Below are positions 9,537 to 17,962 of a stretch of 64,000 nucleotides of DNA, piece by piece; within the stretch, counting starts at the first letter, position 1; each line of letters starts with the position of its first letter. The notes beneath the pieces are model-generated. The model was not told where the DNA came from. It made no database searches and saw only the letters and a program-made list of their open reading frames with translations. The stretch is taken from assembly GCF_016765635.1 (NCBI RefSeq), contig NZ_JAESVD010000012.1, forward strand, positions 1-64,000. Direction: 5' to 3'. Position numbers and translations under genes: made by a program. The stretch is from Shewanella schlegeliana (lineage in GTDB: Bacteria > Pseudomonadota > Gammaproteobacteria > Enterobacterales > Shewanellaceae).

Positions 9537-10952
9537 ATGGATAGCAGCACAGTACGGCAGCTAAAACGCAGTGCATTAGCACTTGCCGTTGGCGCGCTGA
9601 TGATACCAGTAACAGCATCTAGCCAGACGCTAGAGCAAGCTGTAGCACACACACTGGATACAAATCCCGAAATACGGATTGCATTTAACCGCTTTAAAGC
9701 GCGTGAAGAGCAAGTCAATCAGGCGGTTGCTGGTTACATGCCAACGGTTGACATTAGCGCTGGCTATGGTTGGGAGCAAACCGATAGTCCATCTACTCGC
9801 CGACGCACAGGCCAAGGTGATGTCAACGATGATGGCGTGATTGAACTAGAGCGCGGTGAAGCTGGCTTTAGTATCAAACAGATGCTATTTGATGGTTTCT
9901 ATACTAGCAGTGAAGTCGATAGATATAGCTTCGAGGCCAGCGCCGAACAGTGGGCACTGTTTGCCGCAGCCGAAGATATGGCACTAGATGTCGCCAAAGT
10001 TTATATCAACTATATTCGCAGTGAGCAGGTACTCACCTTGGCAGAGAAAAACCTGCAAAGCCATAAAGATATCTATGAGCAAATTAAGCAGCGTACCGAT
10101 TCAGGTCTAGGCTCTACAGCGGACCTATCGCAAATCACGGGACGCTTGGCACGCGCTAACGCCAATGTTATCTCTGCACGTAACAATTTTTACGATGCTA
10201 AATCTCAGTTTGTTCGCATCGTTGAACAACAGCCTGAAGACATGATAGTGCCGGTACCAGACGCCGATATGCTACCAGCAGATCTGAGCACCAGTATTAT
10301 GATGGCTCAAGACAACCACCCAATTCTAAAGTCTGCAGCAAGTGATATCTACGCAGCAGAAAATGAGAAAGATTCAGCTCAATCAAACTACTATCCTAAG
10401 GTCACTTTAGAGCTTGATGGTAATTGGAATAACAATATGGATGGTGAAGATGGTTATTCATCCATTATTACCAATGATGTTGGTGGTTATAACAATGATC
10501 TTGTCGCTATGGTGCGTTTAAAGTACAACCTATTCGCCGGTGGTCGTGACCTTGCCCGAGAAAAAGAAGCTGCATATAAAGTTGGTGAAGCTAAAGAGAT
10601 CCGCCAACGCGCTCACAGACAAGTCGTTGAAGGTGTCAACTTAGCTTGGAATGCCTACGAGCTTCTGACTCCACAAAAAATGTATATTCGTGACCATGTC
10701 ATTGCAGCAAAAGATACTCAAGTAGCCTATAGCCAGCAGTTCAACTTAGGCCAGCGTACCCTACTGGATCTGCTAGATACTGAAAACGAGCTGTTTGAAG
10801 CTAGAAAAGATTACTTAGAATCTGAGTATGATGAAATTATCGCTCAATACCGTGTATTGAATGCCACAGGGCAACTACTCAATTCATTGCGTGTTACTAG
10901 ACCGGATGTCTGGAACGGAGAGAGAGATTACGAGGGAGGAGTTCCACAATGA
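9537..10952 (+). CDS. aggA: TolC-family outer-membrane efflux protein AggA
   Basis: Outer-membrane channel of the adhesin exporter, 471 residues, with an N-terminal signal peptide ending near SSQT (about residue 29). TolC repeats are visible: TLEQAVAHTLDTNPEI at the start, then paired coiled-coil regions and LLDLLDTENELFEARKDYLESE near the C-terminus. A strong site (AGGAGGGG) lies just upstream. AggA is known in S. oneidensis for autoaggregation and biofilm formation. The stop overlaps the start of the OmpA-like lipoprotein gene (ATGA). Confidence 0.92.
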   Translation: MDSSTVRQLKRSALALAVGALMIPVTASSQTLEQAVAHTLDTNPEIRIAFNRFKAREEQVNQAVAGYMPTVDISAGYGWEQTDSPSTRRRTGQGDVNDDGVIELERGEAGFSIKQMLFDGFYTSSEVDRYSFEASAEQWALFAAAEDMALDVAKVYINYIRSEQVLTLAEKNLQSHKDIYEQIKQRTDSGLGSTADLSQITGRLARANANVISARNNFYDAKSQFVRIVEQQPEDMIVPVPDADMLPADLSTSIMMAQDNHPILKSAASDIYAAENEKDSAQSNYYPKVTLELDGNWNNNMDGEDGYSSIITNDVGGYNNDLVAMVRLKYNLFAGGRDLAREKEAAYKVGEAKEIRQRAHRQVVEGVNLAWNAYELLTPQKMYIRDHVIAAKDTQVAYSQQFNLGQRTLLDLLDTENELFEARKDYLESEYDEIIAQYRVLNATGQLLNSLRVTRPDVWNGERDYEGGVPQ

Positions 10953-11554
10953 AGATCATTATAGCTATATTAAGTCTTGCGATTTTAAGTGGCTGCTCTA
11001 TGCGTGATATTGCCACCATGGACGAGCCAACGGTACAGGTTAATGACCTGAATGATATCGATCATGACGGCGTCATTGTTGCCAGAGAGCGCTGCACCGA
11101 AACCGCATTAGGTGCAACGATTGACAATTACGGCTGCGGTAAGATCAAACCTATCAATGAGCGTCAGGAATTAAAAATCCTGTTCGCAAATGACTCTTAC
11201 TATATCGACCCTATGTATTACCCTCAGGTCGAAGTAATCGCAACCTTTATGCGCGACTTCCCTAACACCCAAGCGGTTATTGAGGGGCACTGTAGTAAAA
11301 CAGGAACTCATGAGCATAATCAAGTTTTATCGCAAAATCGCGCTAATGCTGTCAGTTCTTTACTTGCCGAGCGCTTTGGTATTGATTCTGATAGGCTCAG
11401 TGCAGTAGGTTATAGTTTTGATCGTCCTATCGATCCAACTCATACTGCGGCGGCACATAAAGTTAACCGCCGAGTAATTGCTGAGTTAACTGGCGATGAC
11501 ACTACAGCGGATATGAAGTGGCACATCTACACGGTAGACGAAGAAGTTAAGTAA
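10949..11554 (+). CDS. OmpA-family lipoprotein in the adhesin operon
   Basis: 201-residue outer-membrane lipoprotein. The signal ends in lipobox LSGC (Cys16). A short Asp-rich stretch (DIDHDGVIVARERC) resembles a thrombospondin type 3 calcium repeat. The C-terminal half is an OmpA-like peptidoglycan-binding domain (VIEGHCSKTGTHEHNQVLSQNRA, later NRRVIAEL). It is encoded between the TolC-like channel and the LapG-type protease, as in the S. oneidensis cluster, where its role is unclear. It may anchor the export channel to the cell wall; that is inference. Confidence 0.88.
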   Translation: MKIIIAILSLAILSGCSMRDIATMDEPTVQVNDLNDIDHDGVIVARERCTETALGATIDNYGCGKIKPINERQELKILFANDSYYIDPMYYPQVEVIATFMRDFPNTQAVIEGHCSKTGTHEHNQVLSQNRANAVSSLLAERFGIDSDRLSAVGYSFDRPIDPTHTAAAHKVNRRVIAELTGDDTTADMKWHIYTVDEEVK

Positions 11555-11572
11555 TAGAAGTACCGGAGCAGT

Positions 11573-12280
11573 ATGGTTGGCAGGCTTTATCAATTAAAGA
11601 AAATAACAAAAGTCTGCCAATTAAAATTGACGGTATTAGCTCTGTCCGTCTCTTGCCTCTATGCTGCGCCAGTACAAAAGTTAGACTCAGTCCATATAAC
11701 CCAAACTATCGAATCGCAATATGGCGAACGCGCGGGTAAAAGGATTAGAGCTTGGTTTAAGATGCTAGATGAAGCCAAGGGTTTGCAAGACAACGATAAG
11801 ATATTGATGGTAAATAACTTTTTCAACCTCTTTCATTTTGTCGATGATATAAAACTTTGGGGAAATAAGAATTATTGGGCAACGCCCATGGAGTTTATCG
11901 GGGTTAGTGGTGGCGACTGTGAGGATTTCTCAATCGCCAAGTATTTTACCCTGCTTCAGCTCGGTGTTTCTGAAGATAAATTACGCATTACCATGGTTAA
12001 AGCAACCAGCGTAAATCAATATCATATGGTACTCGCCTACTATGAGACACCCTCTTCAATCCCTCTTGTTTTAGATAATCTTGATAAACAAATTAAGCCA
12101 GCAACACAGAGAAAAGATCTGTTACCTGTCTACAGCTTTAATGGTAGACAACTGTGGCTAAATAAAGAGAAGGGACGAGGTGTTCTAGCGGGTTCGTCAT
12201 CAAAGCTTGCTAAATGGAATGACTTGAAACATCGCTTGGGTGTAGAGCGCCTTAATCAGCCCAAGATAAAACTGGAGTAG
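11573..12280 (+). CDS. bpfG: LapG-type periplasmic cysteine protease BpfG
   Basis: 235 residues with a signal peptide ending around residue 31 (LYAAP). Transglutaminase-like cysteine peptidase of the LapG family (DUF920). The catalytic triad is visible: Cys116 in GGDCEDFS, His151 in NQYHMVLAYY and Asp168 in LVLDNLD. In this family the protease cuts the N-terminal region of the giant adhesin and releases it from the surface; it is held back by the LapD-type receptor when c-di-GMP is high. It is followed after 7 bp by bpfD, so the two are co-transcribed. GGAG lies a few bases before the ATG. Confidence 0.93.
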   Translation: MVGRLYQLKKITKVCQLKLTVLALSVSCLYAAPVQKLDSVHITQTIESQYGERAGKRIRAWFKMLDEAKGLQDNDKILMVNNFFNLFHFVDDIKLWGNKNYWATPMEFIGVSGGDCEDFSIAKYFTLLQLGVSEDKLRITMVKATSVNQYHMVLAYYETPSSIPLVLDNLDKQIKPATQRKDLLPVYSFNGRQLWLNKEKGRGVLAGSSSKLAKWNDLKHRLGVERLNQPKIKLE

Positions 12281-12287
12281 TTAAAAG

Positions 12288-14207
12288 ATGACACTGTTTC
12301 GACAGATATACACATTACTGTTTGTGTTGTTTTTGTTGGTTGTTGCGAGTTTAAGCTATGTGCAGTTTAGCGAAACTCAAAGCTTTCTAACCAAGCAAAT
12401 GGAATCCGATCTCAATAATACCAGCCACTCGCTCGGTATTATGTTGGTGCCAGATCTAGAAGCTGGCGACATTGTTGGTGCTGAAACCCTAATCAATGTG
12501 ATTTTCGAGGGTGGCTACTATCAGCAGGTAAAACTGACCTGGTTGGTCGATGGCAAACAGCAGGTGTGGGAAAACCCGATGACAATCGAAGGGGTTCCCC
12601 AGTGGTTTATCGATTTAGGCCTATTCAAAACGATTAAACGTGAAAGCACCATCACCTCAGGTTGGATCCAGCTTGCTCGCCTAGAGATCACTGCCCATCC
12701 AGGTTTTGGTTATCATGAGCTATGGCGCACCATGACCAACGCTATCATTGTTTTTTCAATCCTATTTCTAATTGCGATTATCTCTGCCCGTGTAGGGTTA
12801 ACCTGGATATTAAAACCGCTACATGAAATTGCAGAACACGCCAAAGAGATCGCTAACCGTAAATTTGGCCCCGACATGAAGGTCCCTAAAACTGCCGAAC
12901 TTAAATCTGTGGTGCAAGCCTTTAACAGCATGTCAGATCAACTCAAGCAGATCTTTAATTCACTCGATGAAGAAGTCGGAGAGCTAAGAAAGAAAAACCT
13001 TGTCGATCAAGTATCAGGCCTGCCAAACCGCCAATATATGATGGGACGTTTAAATAGCTGGTTAAGCGAACCAAAGAGTGGCGCACTGATGATGGCAAAG
13101 TTTGACTGGTTAGAAGAGGTGCACAGTAAATACGGCTATCAAGTTCGCGATGAAACCATCAAGTTACTATCAGACAAAATGAAGCAGCATTTAGACGGTG
13201 TCACTACGTCAGTGATTACACGAATTGCAGCCTATGAATTTGCCTTTCTAATTACCAGTTCTGAGCATGAGCTGACCAGTAAGTATCTGCAAACCCTCAT
13301 CCGCACCATTAACCAAGAGATCTCTAAGGCAGGCTGTAAGCCAAATGAAAACTTTGCAATAGGTATTGCCGAACGAACTGGCCAAATGACAGTAACAGAT
13401 ATCCTAGCGCAGGCTGATAATGCATTACAAAAGTCACTACAGGAAAATAAAGTTTTCCACTGGTTTGAGACAAATGAAAAGCAGCTGTTTACCCGAGAGC
13501 AATGGCGAGAGCACTTAAGTAATGCGATTACTGACGGTAGATTTAAGTTTAAGTGGCAACCCATTTTGCTTAACCAAACTGAATCTATTTTGCAGCGAGA
13601 GCTATATTGCCAGTTAGAGATAAACGGCAAGATGGTGCACGCAGGACAATTTATGCCCTATGTTGAGCTACTTTCCTTAGGCAGCCTATTAGATAGATGC
13701 TTAATTAAGACGATTCACACTAAGAAGCTATTAGATAGAAACTTCGAGCCAATAGCGATTAACTTAACTTTCCAAAGCATTAGCGATCTAGAGTTTCACC
13801 AATGGCTCGGCAAGTTCCTGCGTGCTTCAACCCTACGGGAGAGGATCTGTTTCGATATCCCCGAAGCCGCCGTTTATAGTGATCCAGAAGCCTGTCAGGC
13901 ACTCTGCGCCATTATTAGAGATAATGGTGCCCACTTCGGTATCGATCATTTCGGCCGTCAGTTTGGCTCGATGACCTACCTACAAAACTTACGTCCTAGC
14001 TATGTGAAGCTAGATCAATCCTTTGCTTATTACGACGATAATGCTCACAGCAGCGAGCTATGCCGAGCACTGATAAACGTTGCTAAGGGCTTAGATATCG
14101 AAGTAATCGCCACAGGTGTTGAGGAAAAGACACAACTTCAACGTTTCGTGCAATTGAAGACCAATGCCTATATGGGCTTTATCTCCCCGCCCGTCGCAGT
14201 CGAATAG
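12288..14207 (+). CDS. bpfD: LapD-type c-di-GMP receptor BpfD (degenerate GGDEF-EAL)
   Basis: 639-residue inner-membrane protein. TM1 is near residues 7-24, then a periplasmic LapD/MoxY domain (about 25-145), TM2 (about 147-170), HAMP (about 172-225), a GGDEF-like domain and an EAL-like domain. The GGDEF signature is replaced by AAYEF, and the EAL start reads WQPILLNQ...ELYCQL without Glu-Ala-Leu. Neither enzyme is therefore expected to work, which fits a receptor. In the family, c-di-GMP bound to the EAL-like domain makes the periplasmic domain capture LapG and protect the adhesin. It closes the operon and is followed by a strong terminator. Confidence 0.93.
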   Translation: MTLFRQIYTLLFVLFLLVVASLSYVQFSETQSFLTKQMESDLNNTSHSLGIMLVPDLEAGDIVGAETLINVIFEGGYYQQVKLTWLVDGKQQVWENPMTIEGVPQWFIDLGLFKTIKRESTITSGWIQLARLEITAHPGFGYHELWRTMTNAIIVFSILFLIAIISARVGLTWILKPLHEIAEHAKEIANRKFGPDMKVPKTAELKSVVQAFNSMSDQLKQIFNSLDEEVGELRKKNLVDQVSGLPNRQYMMGRLNSWLSEPKSGALMMAKFDWLEEVHSKYGYQVRDETIKLLSDKMKQHLDGVTTSVITRIAAYEFAFLITSSEHELTSKYLQTLIRTINQEISKAGCKPNENFAIGIAERTGQMTVTDILAQADNALQKSLQENKVFHWFETNEKQLFTREQWREHLSNAITDGRFKFKWQPILLNQTESILQRELYCQLEINGKMVHAGQFMPYVELLSLGSLLDRCLIKTIHTKKLLDRNFEPIAINLTFQSISDLEFHQWLGKFLRASTLRERICFDIPEAAVYSDPEACQALCAIIRDNGAHFGIDHFGRQFGSMTYLQNLRPSYVKLDQSFAYYDDNAHSSELCRALINVAKGLDIEVIATGVEEKTQLQRFVQLKTNAYMGFISPPVAVE

Positions 14208-14233
14208 TACTAATCGATAATAATGAAATAGAT

Positions 14234-14258
14234 AAAGGTCTCTCAAGAGACCTTTTTT
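14234..14258 (+). terminator. Terminator of the bpf operon
   Basis: A perfect 10-bp stem AAAGGTCTCT / AGAGACCTTT with a 2-base loop and six T in a row at the 3' side, 27 bp after bpfD. Confidence 0.9.
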
Positions 14259-14264
14259 AATTTT

Positions 14265-14470
14265 AGACTCTAGGAAAGGCTAAGACGGAAAAGCAAAGAA
14301 GGTCCTAGGTGCTAGAAAAAGCAGGTTCTAGAAAGAGCAAAGACGAGAAAAGCGGGAAAAGCGAAGAAACGACAAAGGTAGTGTTATTTTCCTTCTGCTC
14401 TTCCTAGCAAGGCTTTAGCCCGCCCTCGCAGCGAAGCGTCCTAGGAGCTAGCACCTTTCTTGGCCTTTTA
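14265..14470. repeat. CTAG-rich intergenic repeat, copy A
   Basis: A purine-rich stretch with repeated CTAG (CTAGGAAAGGCTAAGACGG, GGTCCTAGGTGCTAGAAAAAGC and others) and no gene. The reverse complement of 36240-36415 has the same words in similar order (GCAGGTCCTAGGTGCTAGG). The two regions therefore belong to one dispersed family in opposite orientation. Confidence 0.75.
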
Positions 14471-14478
14471 AAAACGAA

Positions 14479-14508
14479 AAAAGCCTCTTGATTTCTCAAG
14501 AGGCTTTT
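14479..14508 (-). terminator. Terminator-like hairpin, distal to the tRNA cluster
   Basis: 13-bp perfect stem AAAAGCCTCTTGA / TCAAGAGGCTTTT with loop TTTC. On the minus strand it ends in a T-run. Its loop and layout copy the hairpin at 14577, suggesting a duplication. Confidence 0.75.
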
Positions 14509-14515
14509 CGAAAAG

Positions 14516-14560
14516 TGGTCGGCCATGGTTTCATAAAAAGAGAGGATTCGAATCCGTGAC
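14516..14560 (-). pseudogene. Decayed 3' end of a tRNA gene (tRNA-Pro-like)
   Basis: Reading on the minus strand, a T-arm-like AGAGGATTCGAATCC is followed by a discriminator and CCA (TGGT at 14516-14519 on the plus strand), but about 14 extra bases separate them. No anticodon arm is present. It lies downstream of the same type of hairpin as the intact tRNA-Pro. Confidence 0.55.
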
Positions 14561-14576
14561 TATAAATTTCAGATAC

Positions 14577-14606
14577 AAAAAAGCCCTTCGATTTCTCGAA
14601 GGGCTT
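14577..14606 (-). terminator. Terminator of the tRNA operon
   Basis: 11-bp stem AAGCCCTTCGA / TCGAAGGGCTT with loop TTTC. On the minus strand it is followed by six T, 11 bases after the last tRNA-Pro. Confidence 0.88.
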
Positions 14607-14616
14607 AATGTAAAAG

Positions 14617-14693
<77 letters not shown>

Positions 14694-14751
14694 AAAATCT
14701 TTTATCTTACTTAACTTGCTAAATATCGAGTAAACTCGCTATTTATAAATA

Positions 14752-14828
<77 letters not shown>

Positions 14829-14868
14829 AACTTTGATGTTTAAAGAGACTCAATCTCTGTAAGGAAAA

Positions 14869-14945
14869 TGGGGTGACTGATGGGGTTCGAACCCACGACA
14901 ACCGGAATCACAATCCGGGACTCTACCAACTGAGCTACAATCACC
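14869..14945 (-). tRNA. tRNA-His (GUG)
   Basis: 77 nt including the extra G at -1 typical of tRNA-His and encoded CCA. Anticodon stem CCGGA/TCCGG surrounds loop TTGTGAT with GTG. Nearly the same as the E. coli hisR product. Confidence 0.97.
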
Positions 14946-14983
14946 ACTGATATTTCCTACTAACAAAACCGCCGATTCCATTC

Positions 14984-15060
14984 TGGTGCACCCAGAAGGA
15001 TTCGAACCCTCGGCCTCACCCTCCGGAGGGGTGCGCTCTATCCAGCTGAGCTATGGGTGC
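14984..15060 (-). tRNA. tRNA-Arg (CCG)
   Basis: 77 nt with encoded CCA. Acceptor GCACCCA pairs with TGGGTGC. Anticodon stem CACCC/GGGTG and loop CTCCGGA give CCG. The order Arg-His-Pro recalls the E. coli argX-hisR-leuT-proM operon, with Leu absent and Pro doubled. Confidence 0.96.
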
Positions 15061-15072
15061 CTTGCCTTGTTA

Positions 15073-15113
15073 GCGGGGCATATAGTAGGTTCAAAATGCC
15101 CTGCCGTCTACAC
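15073..15113 (-). promoter_or_regulatory. Possible promoter of the tRNA operon
   Basis: On the minus strand TACTAT (-10, 15082-15087) is followed by a GC-rich discriminator GCCCCGC, as in stable-RNA promoters. TGTAGA lies at a -35 distance of about 19 bp. The -35 match is weak. Confidence 0.35.
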
Positions 15114-15286
15114 CTGTTTTGCTTTTTTTATGGATTTTACGTTCGTTCGGTCAAGTTTTGAGTCATTTGTACGGTTTTATACCACAGAGCGTCAAAATAA
15201 TGACTTGGACACAGGGCTTTTTCATGTTATCTATACATATTAGCTCAAATCCTAATCAGATTAAAAATTGCGATTGGCGGAACGAC

Positions 15287-17908
15287 ATGTTTAGGGAAGA
15301 ATCATCTCAGTCAAAAAAGACATTGAGATTAAATAAACGGATTACTCGTCTAAAAGCCCTAGCGCTAAAATACAAGCGCGCCGAGATCACTCAAAATGCT
15401 CTACTAGAGATCTCTAACTTAGCATCGAGTGTAACAACACCGGAAGAGTTCTATGCATCACTGCATAGTTCACTCAATAAACTGATCCCCGCCGATAACT
15501 TTTTCATCGCCACACTCAATGCCGAGACAGGCAAAATTGAAGCCCCCTTCTTTCAAGATGAAAAAGATGCGCATCCGCAAGACTTCTACCCAGATGAAGA
15601 TCTTTCCGATACCTTATACAGCGGTTTAACGGGTTATGTACTCAAAACCGAACAAACCCTAATCTGTAATGATGAGACTTACCATCAACTCCTGAAATCA
15701 AATGCCATTACCCCTAGAGGCAGCCATTGCCATCAATGGGTAGGCACCCCAATCAAAAGTGTCGATAGCACCATAGGCGTATTAGTTTTTCAAAGCTACA
15801 ACAGTGACACTGTTTATGACGAGATAGAAATTGAGCTAATGAACTTCATTAGTCACCATATTTCAGGGGTGATTCAACGACTACAGAATCAAGAGCAGTT
15901 AGAGCAAGCGATCAACACCCGCACTAAAGAGTTAAGCATTGCTTATAACAAGCTTAAGCAAGAGGTTTACGAGAGGCGTCGTGCAGAACGTCTACAGAAG
16001 TCACTGTTTGAGATTGCAGACTTAGCAAACTCAAATATCGACAGCCAAGAGTTCTACAGTGAAATCCATCGTGTAATTAGCCATCTACTGCCGGTCAATA
16101 ACTGCTTTATCTCATTACTTAATGAAACGCGAGATGCACTTACCTTTCCCTATTTCGTTTCTCAGTATGATCTCCCCTCGCCCAAACCTCGGGCTTTAAG
16201 CGATGGTTTAACCGAATATATTTTACTGAACAATAAACCTAAGCTGCTTAACCGCAGTGATATTAAAGGGCTTATTGAGTCTGGCGATCTCTATTGCGAA
16301 GCCCCTGAACTCAATGACACCCAAGAGATCAACCAATGGATAGGGGTGCCGCTATTTATTCACGGTCAAATCTGTGGTGCGCTGACAATTTACAGTTATA
16401 GCCATATCCAAAACTATCAAGAGAGAGACTTAGAGCTACTCACCTTTGTCTCTCAACACATCGCCACGGCAATTGAAAAAAAACAATCTGAAGAATCATT
16501 AAGACAGAGTAACGAGCTTTTAGAAGAGAAAGTCAACGAGCGAACTAAAGCACTAGAAAATGTTAATCAAGATCTTGAAAAAGAGATTAACCAGCGTAAA
16601 CGTATTGAGCGCCAACTCGTCCATGATGCTAAACACGACAATCTAACCGGACTCCCAAATCGTTCCATGTTTATGGAGCGCTTAACCCAAGCGATAAAAC
16701 ATGTACGTCGCCACAGTCTTGAAAGATTTGCCGTACTGTTTATCGATATGGATAGATTTAAACTACTAAATGACACCCTGGGGCATTTAGAGGGCGACCG
16801 CTTTTTAATTGAAACCGCTAAGCGTCTCAAACAGTGCGTCCGAAACAACGATATGCTTGCCCGCTTAGGTGGTGACGAATTTGTCATCCTACTCGACAGC
16901 ATCAGTGGTCAGCAAGATGCCGAAGATATAGCAGAAAGAGTGCTTGCCGAGCTATCTAAGCCCTACTTGCTTGCTAACCAGCAGTTTAAGTCCAGTGCCA
17001 GCATCGGACTTGCTATGAGTGGCCAAAGTCGCTCAGACACCAGTGAGTCGATACTGCGTGATGCCGATACCGCCATGTATCAAGCTAAGTCACAGGGGAA
17101 GGGCTGCTATACCATATTTAATCACGGCGTAAATCAACAGCAAATTAAAGATATCAAACTTGAGAATGAGCTAAAAAATGCGCTACTCAACAACGATCTG
17201 CAACTAAGTTATTTGCCAATCATGGCACTGAACTCAGAACAGATCATTGCCTTTGAGCCTAGATTATTCTGGCATCACCCAAGTTTAGGCAAGCTTAAAC
17301 AGGCACAACTAAATAATATTGCCGAACACTGCCATATGGTGATTGAGCTGGACAACTATTTGTTAGAACAGGTCAACCTGAGCTTTCACGACATGCAAAA
17401 GCAATACGGCAATCAATTTCAGCTACAAATACCTATCTCGAGTCAACACTTAAACCATAAGCATGCGTTAAGAGCTCTCAAGAATAGAATTAAGCAGTGC
17501 CGTTTCAATATCAGTAAGCTGACCCTATTTTTTAATGAAAAGGAATTCGTACAAAACACCGATAACCATATTAGTGCTTTCGATAGCCTCAATAAGCTCG
17601 ATGCCAAATTGGGAATAGAAGCCTACGGCAGCGCCCATAGCGCCATCAGCAGCCTAACCTTCCTACCCATTCAAGCTCTAAAACTCGATCCAAGTTATGT
17701 CGCGCACCTAGAGAGCACACAACATGTTAAGCTGGTGAAAGCCTACTTTAATGCGGCTCAAGCCCTTGGCTTAGAAGTCTTTGCAGCTGGGATCAATAAC
17801 AGTAAACAATGTGAAGCGCTACAGGATATAGGCTTTACTAGTGGCCAGGGTAGCGCACTAGGAAATGTGATCGAGCTAGAGCAGGAAAAAGACAGAGTGT
17901 GTGCCTAG
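15287..17908 (+). CDS. GAF-GAF-GGDEF-EAL protein, probable diguanylate cyclase with inactive EAL
   Basis: 873 residues from the ATG at 15287 (MFREESSQ); the open frame extends back to 15119 but that stretch looks non-coding. Two GAF-type sensor domains (about 40-210 and 240-410 from this start) are joined by coiled coils. The GGDEF domain keeps RLGGDEF and DMDRFK and so is probably active. The C-terminal EAL-like domain has EPR in place of EAL and EAYGSAHS in place of DDFGTG, so phosphodiesterase activity is unlikely. No membrane segments are seen, so the protein is probably cytoplasmic. It is a stand-alone gene facing rep. The input signal is unknown. Confidence 0.9.
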   Translation: MFREESSQSKKTLRLNKRITRLKALALKYKRAEITQNALLEISNLASSVTTPEEFYASLHSSLNKLIPADNFFIATLNAETGKIEAPFFQDEKDAHPQDFYPDEDLSDTLYSGLTGYVLKTEQTLICNDETYHQLLKSNAITPRGSHCHQWVGTPIKSVDSTIGVLVFQSYNSDTVYDEIEIELMNFISHHISGVIQRLQNQEQLEQAINTRTKELSIAYNKLKQEVYERRRAERLQKSLFEIADLANSNIDSQEFYSEIHRVISHLLPVNNCFISLLNETRDALTFPYFVSQYDLPSPKPRALSDGLTEYILLNNKPKLLNRSDIKGLIESGDLYCEAPELNDTQEINQWIGVPLFIHGQICGALTIYSYSHIQNYQERDLELLTFVSQHIATAIEKKQSEESLRQSNELLEEKVNERTKALENVNQDLEKEINQRKRIERQLVHDAKHDNLTGLPNRSMFMERLTQAIKHVRRHSLERFAVLFIDMDRFKLLNDTLGHLEGDRFLIETAKRLKQCVRNNDMLARLGGDEFVILLDSISGQQDAEDIAERVLAELSKPYLLANQQFKSSASIGLAMSGQSRSDTSESILRDADTAMYQAKSQGKGCYTIFNHGVNQQQIKDIKLENELKNALLNNDLQLSYLPIMALNSEQIIAFEPRLFWHHPSLGKLKQAQLNNIAEHCHMVIELDNYLLEQVNLSFHDMQKQYGNQFQLQIPISSQHLNHKHALRALKNRIKQCRFNISKLTLFFNEKEFVQNTDNHISAFDSLNKLDAKLGIEAYGSAHSAISSLTFLPIQALKLDPSYVAHLESTQHVKLVKAYFNAAQALGLEVFAAGINNSKQCEALQDIGFTSGQGSALGNVIELEQEKDRVCA

Positions 17909-17925
17909 CATCAAGAGGCACACAC
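17897..17925. terminator. Hairpin between convergent genes
   Basis: Perfect 9-bp stem GTGTGTGCC / GGCACACAC overlapping the stop of the GGDEF gene. The T-run is weak. It could serve both converging transcripts. Confidence 0.5.
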
Positions 17926-17962
17926 TTAAGTTTAATCTAGCTCAGTCGCAGTCGTTCTAGGA

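Noticed and set aside
14986..15243. 85-codon plus-strand frame
   Set aside because: It overlaps the whole tRNA-Arg gene and has no recognisable product.
15119..15286. N-terminal extension of the GGDEF gene
   Set aside because: The residues look like translated non-coding DNA; the ATG at 15287 fits better.
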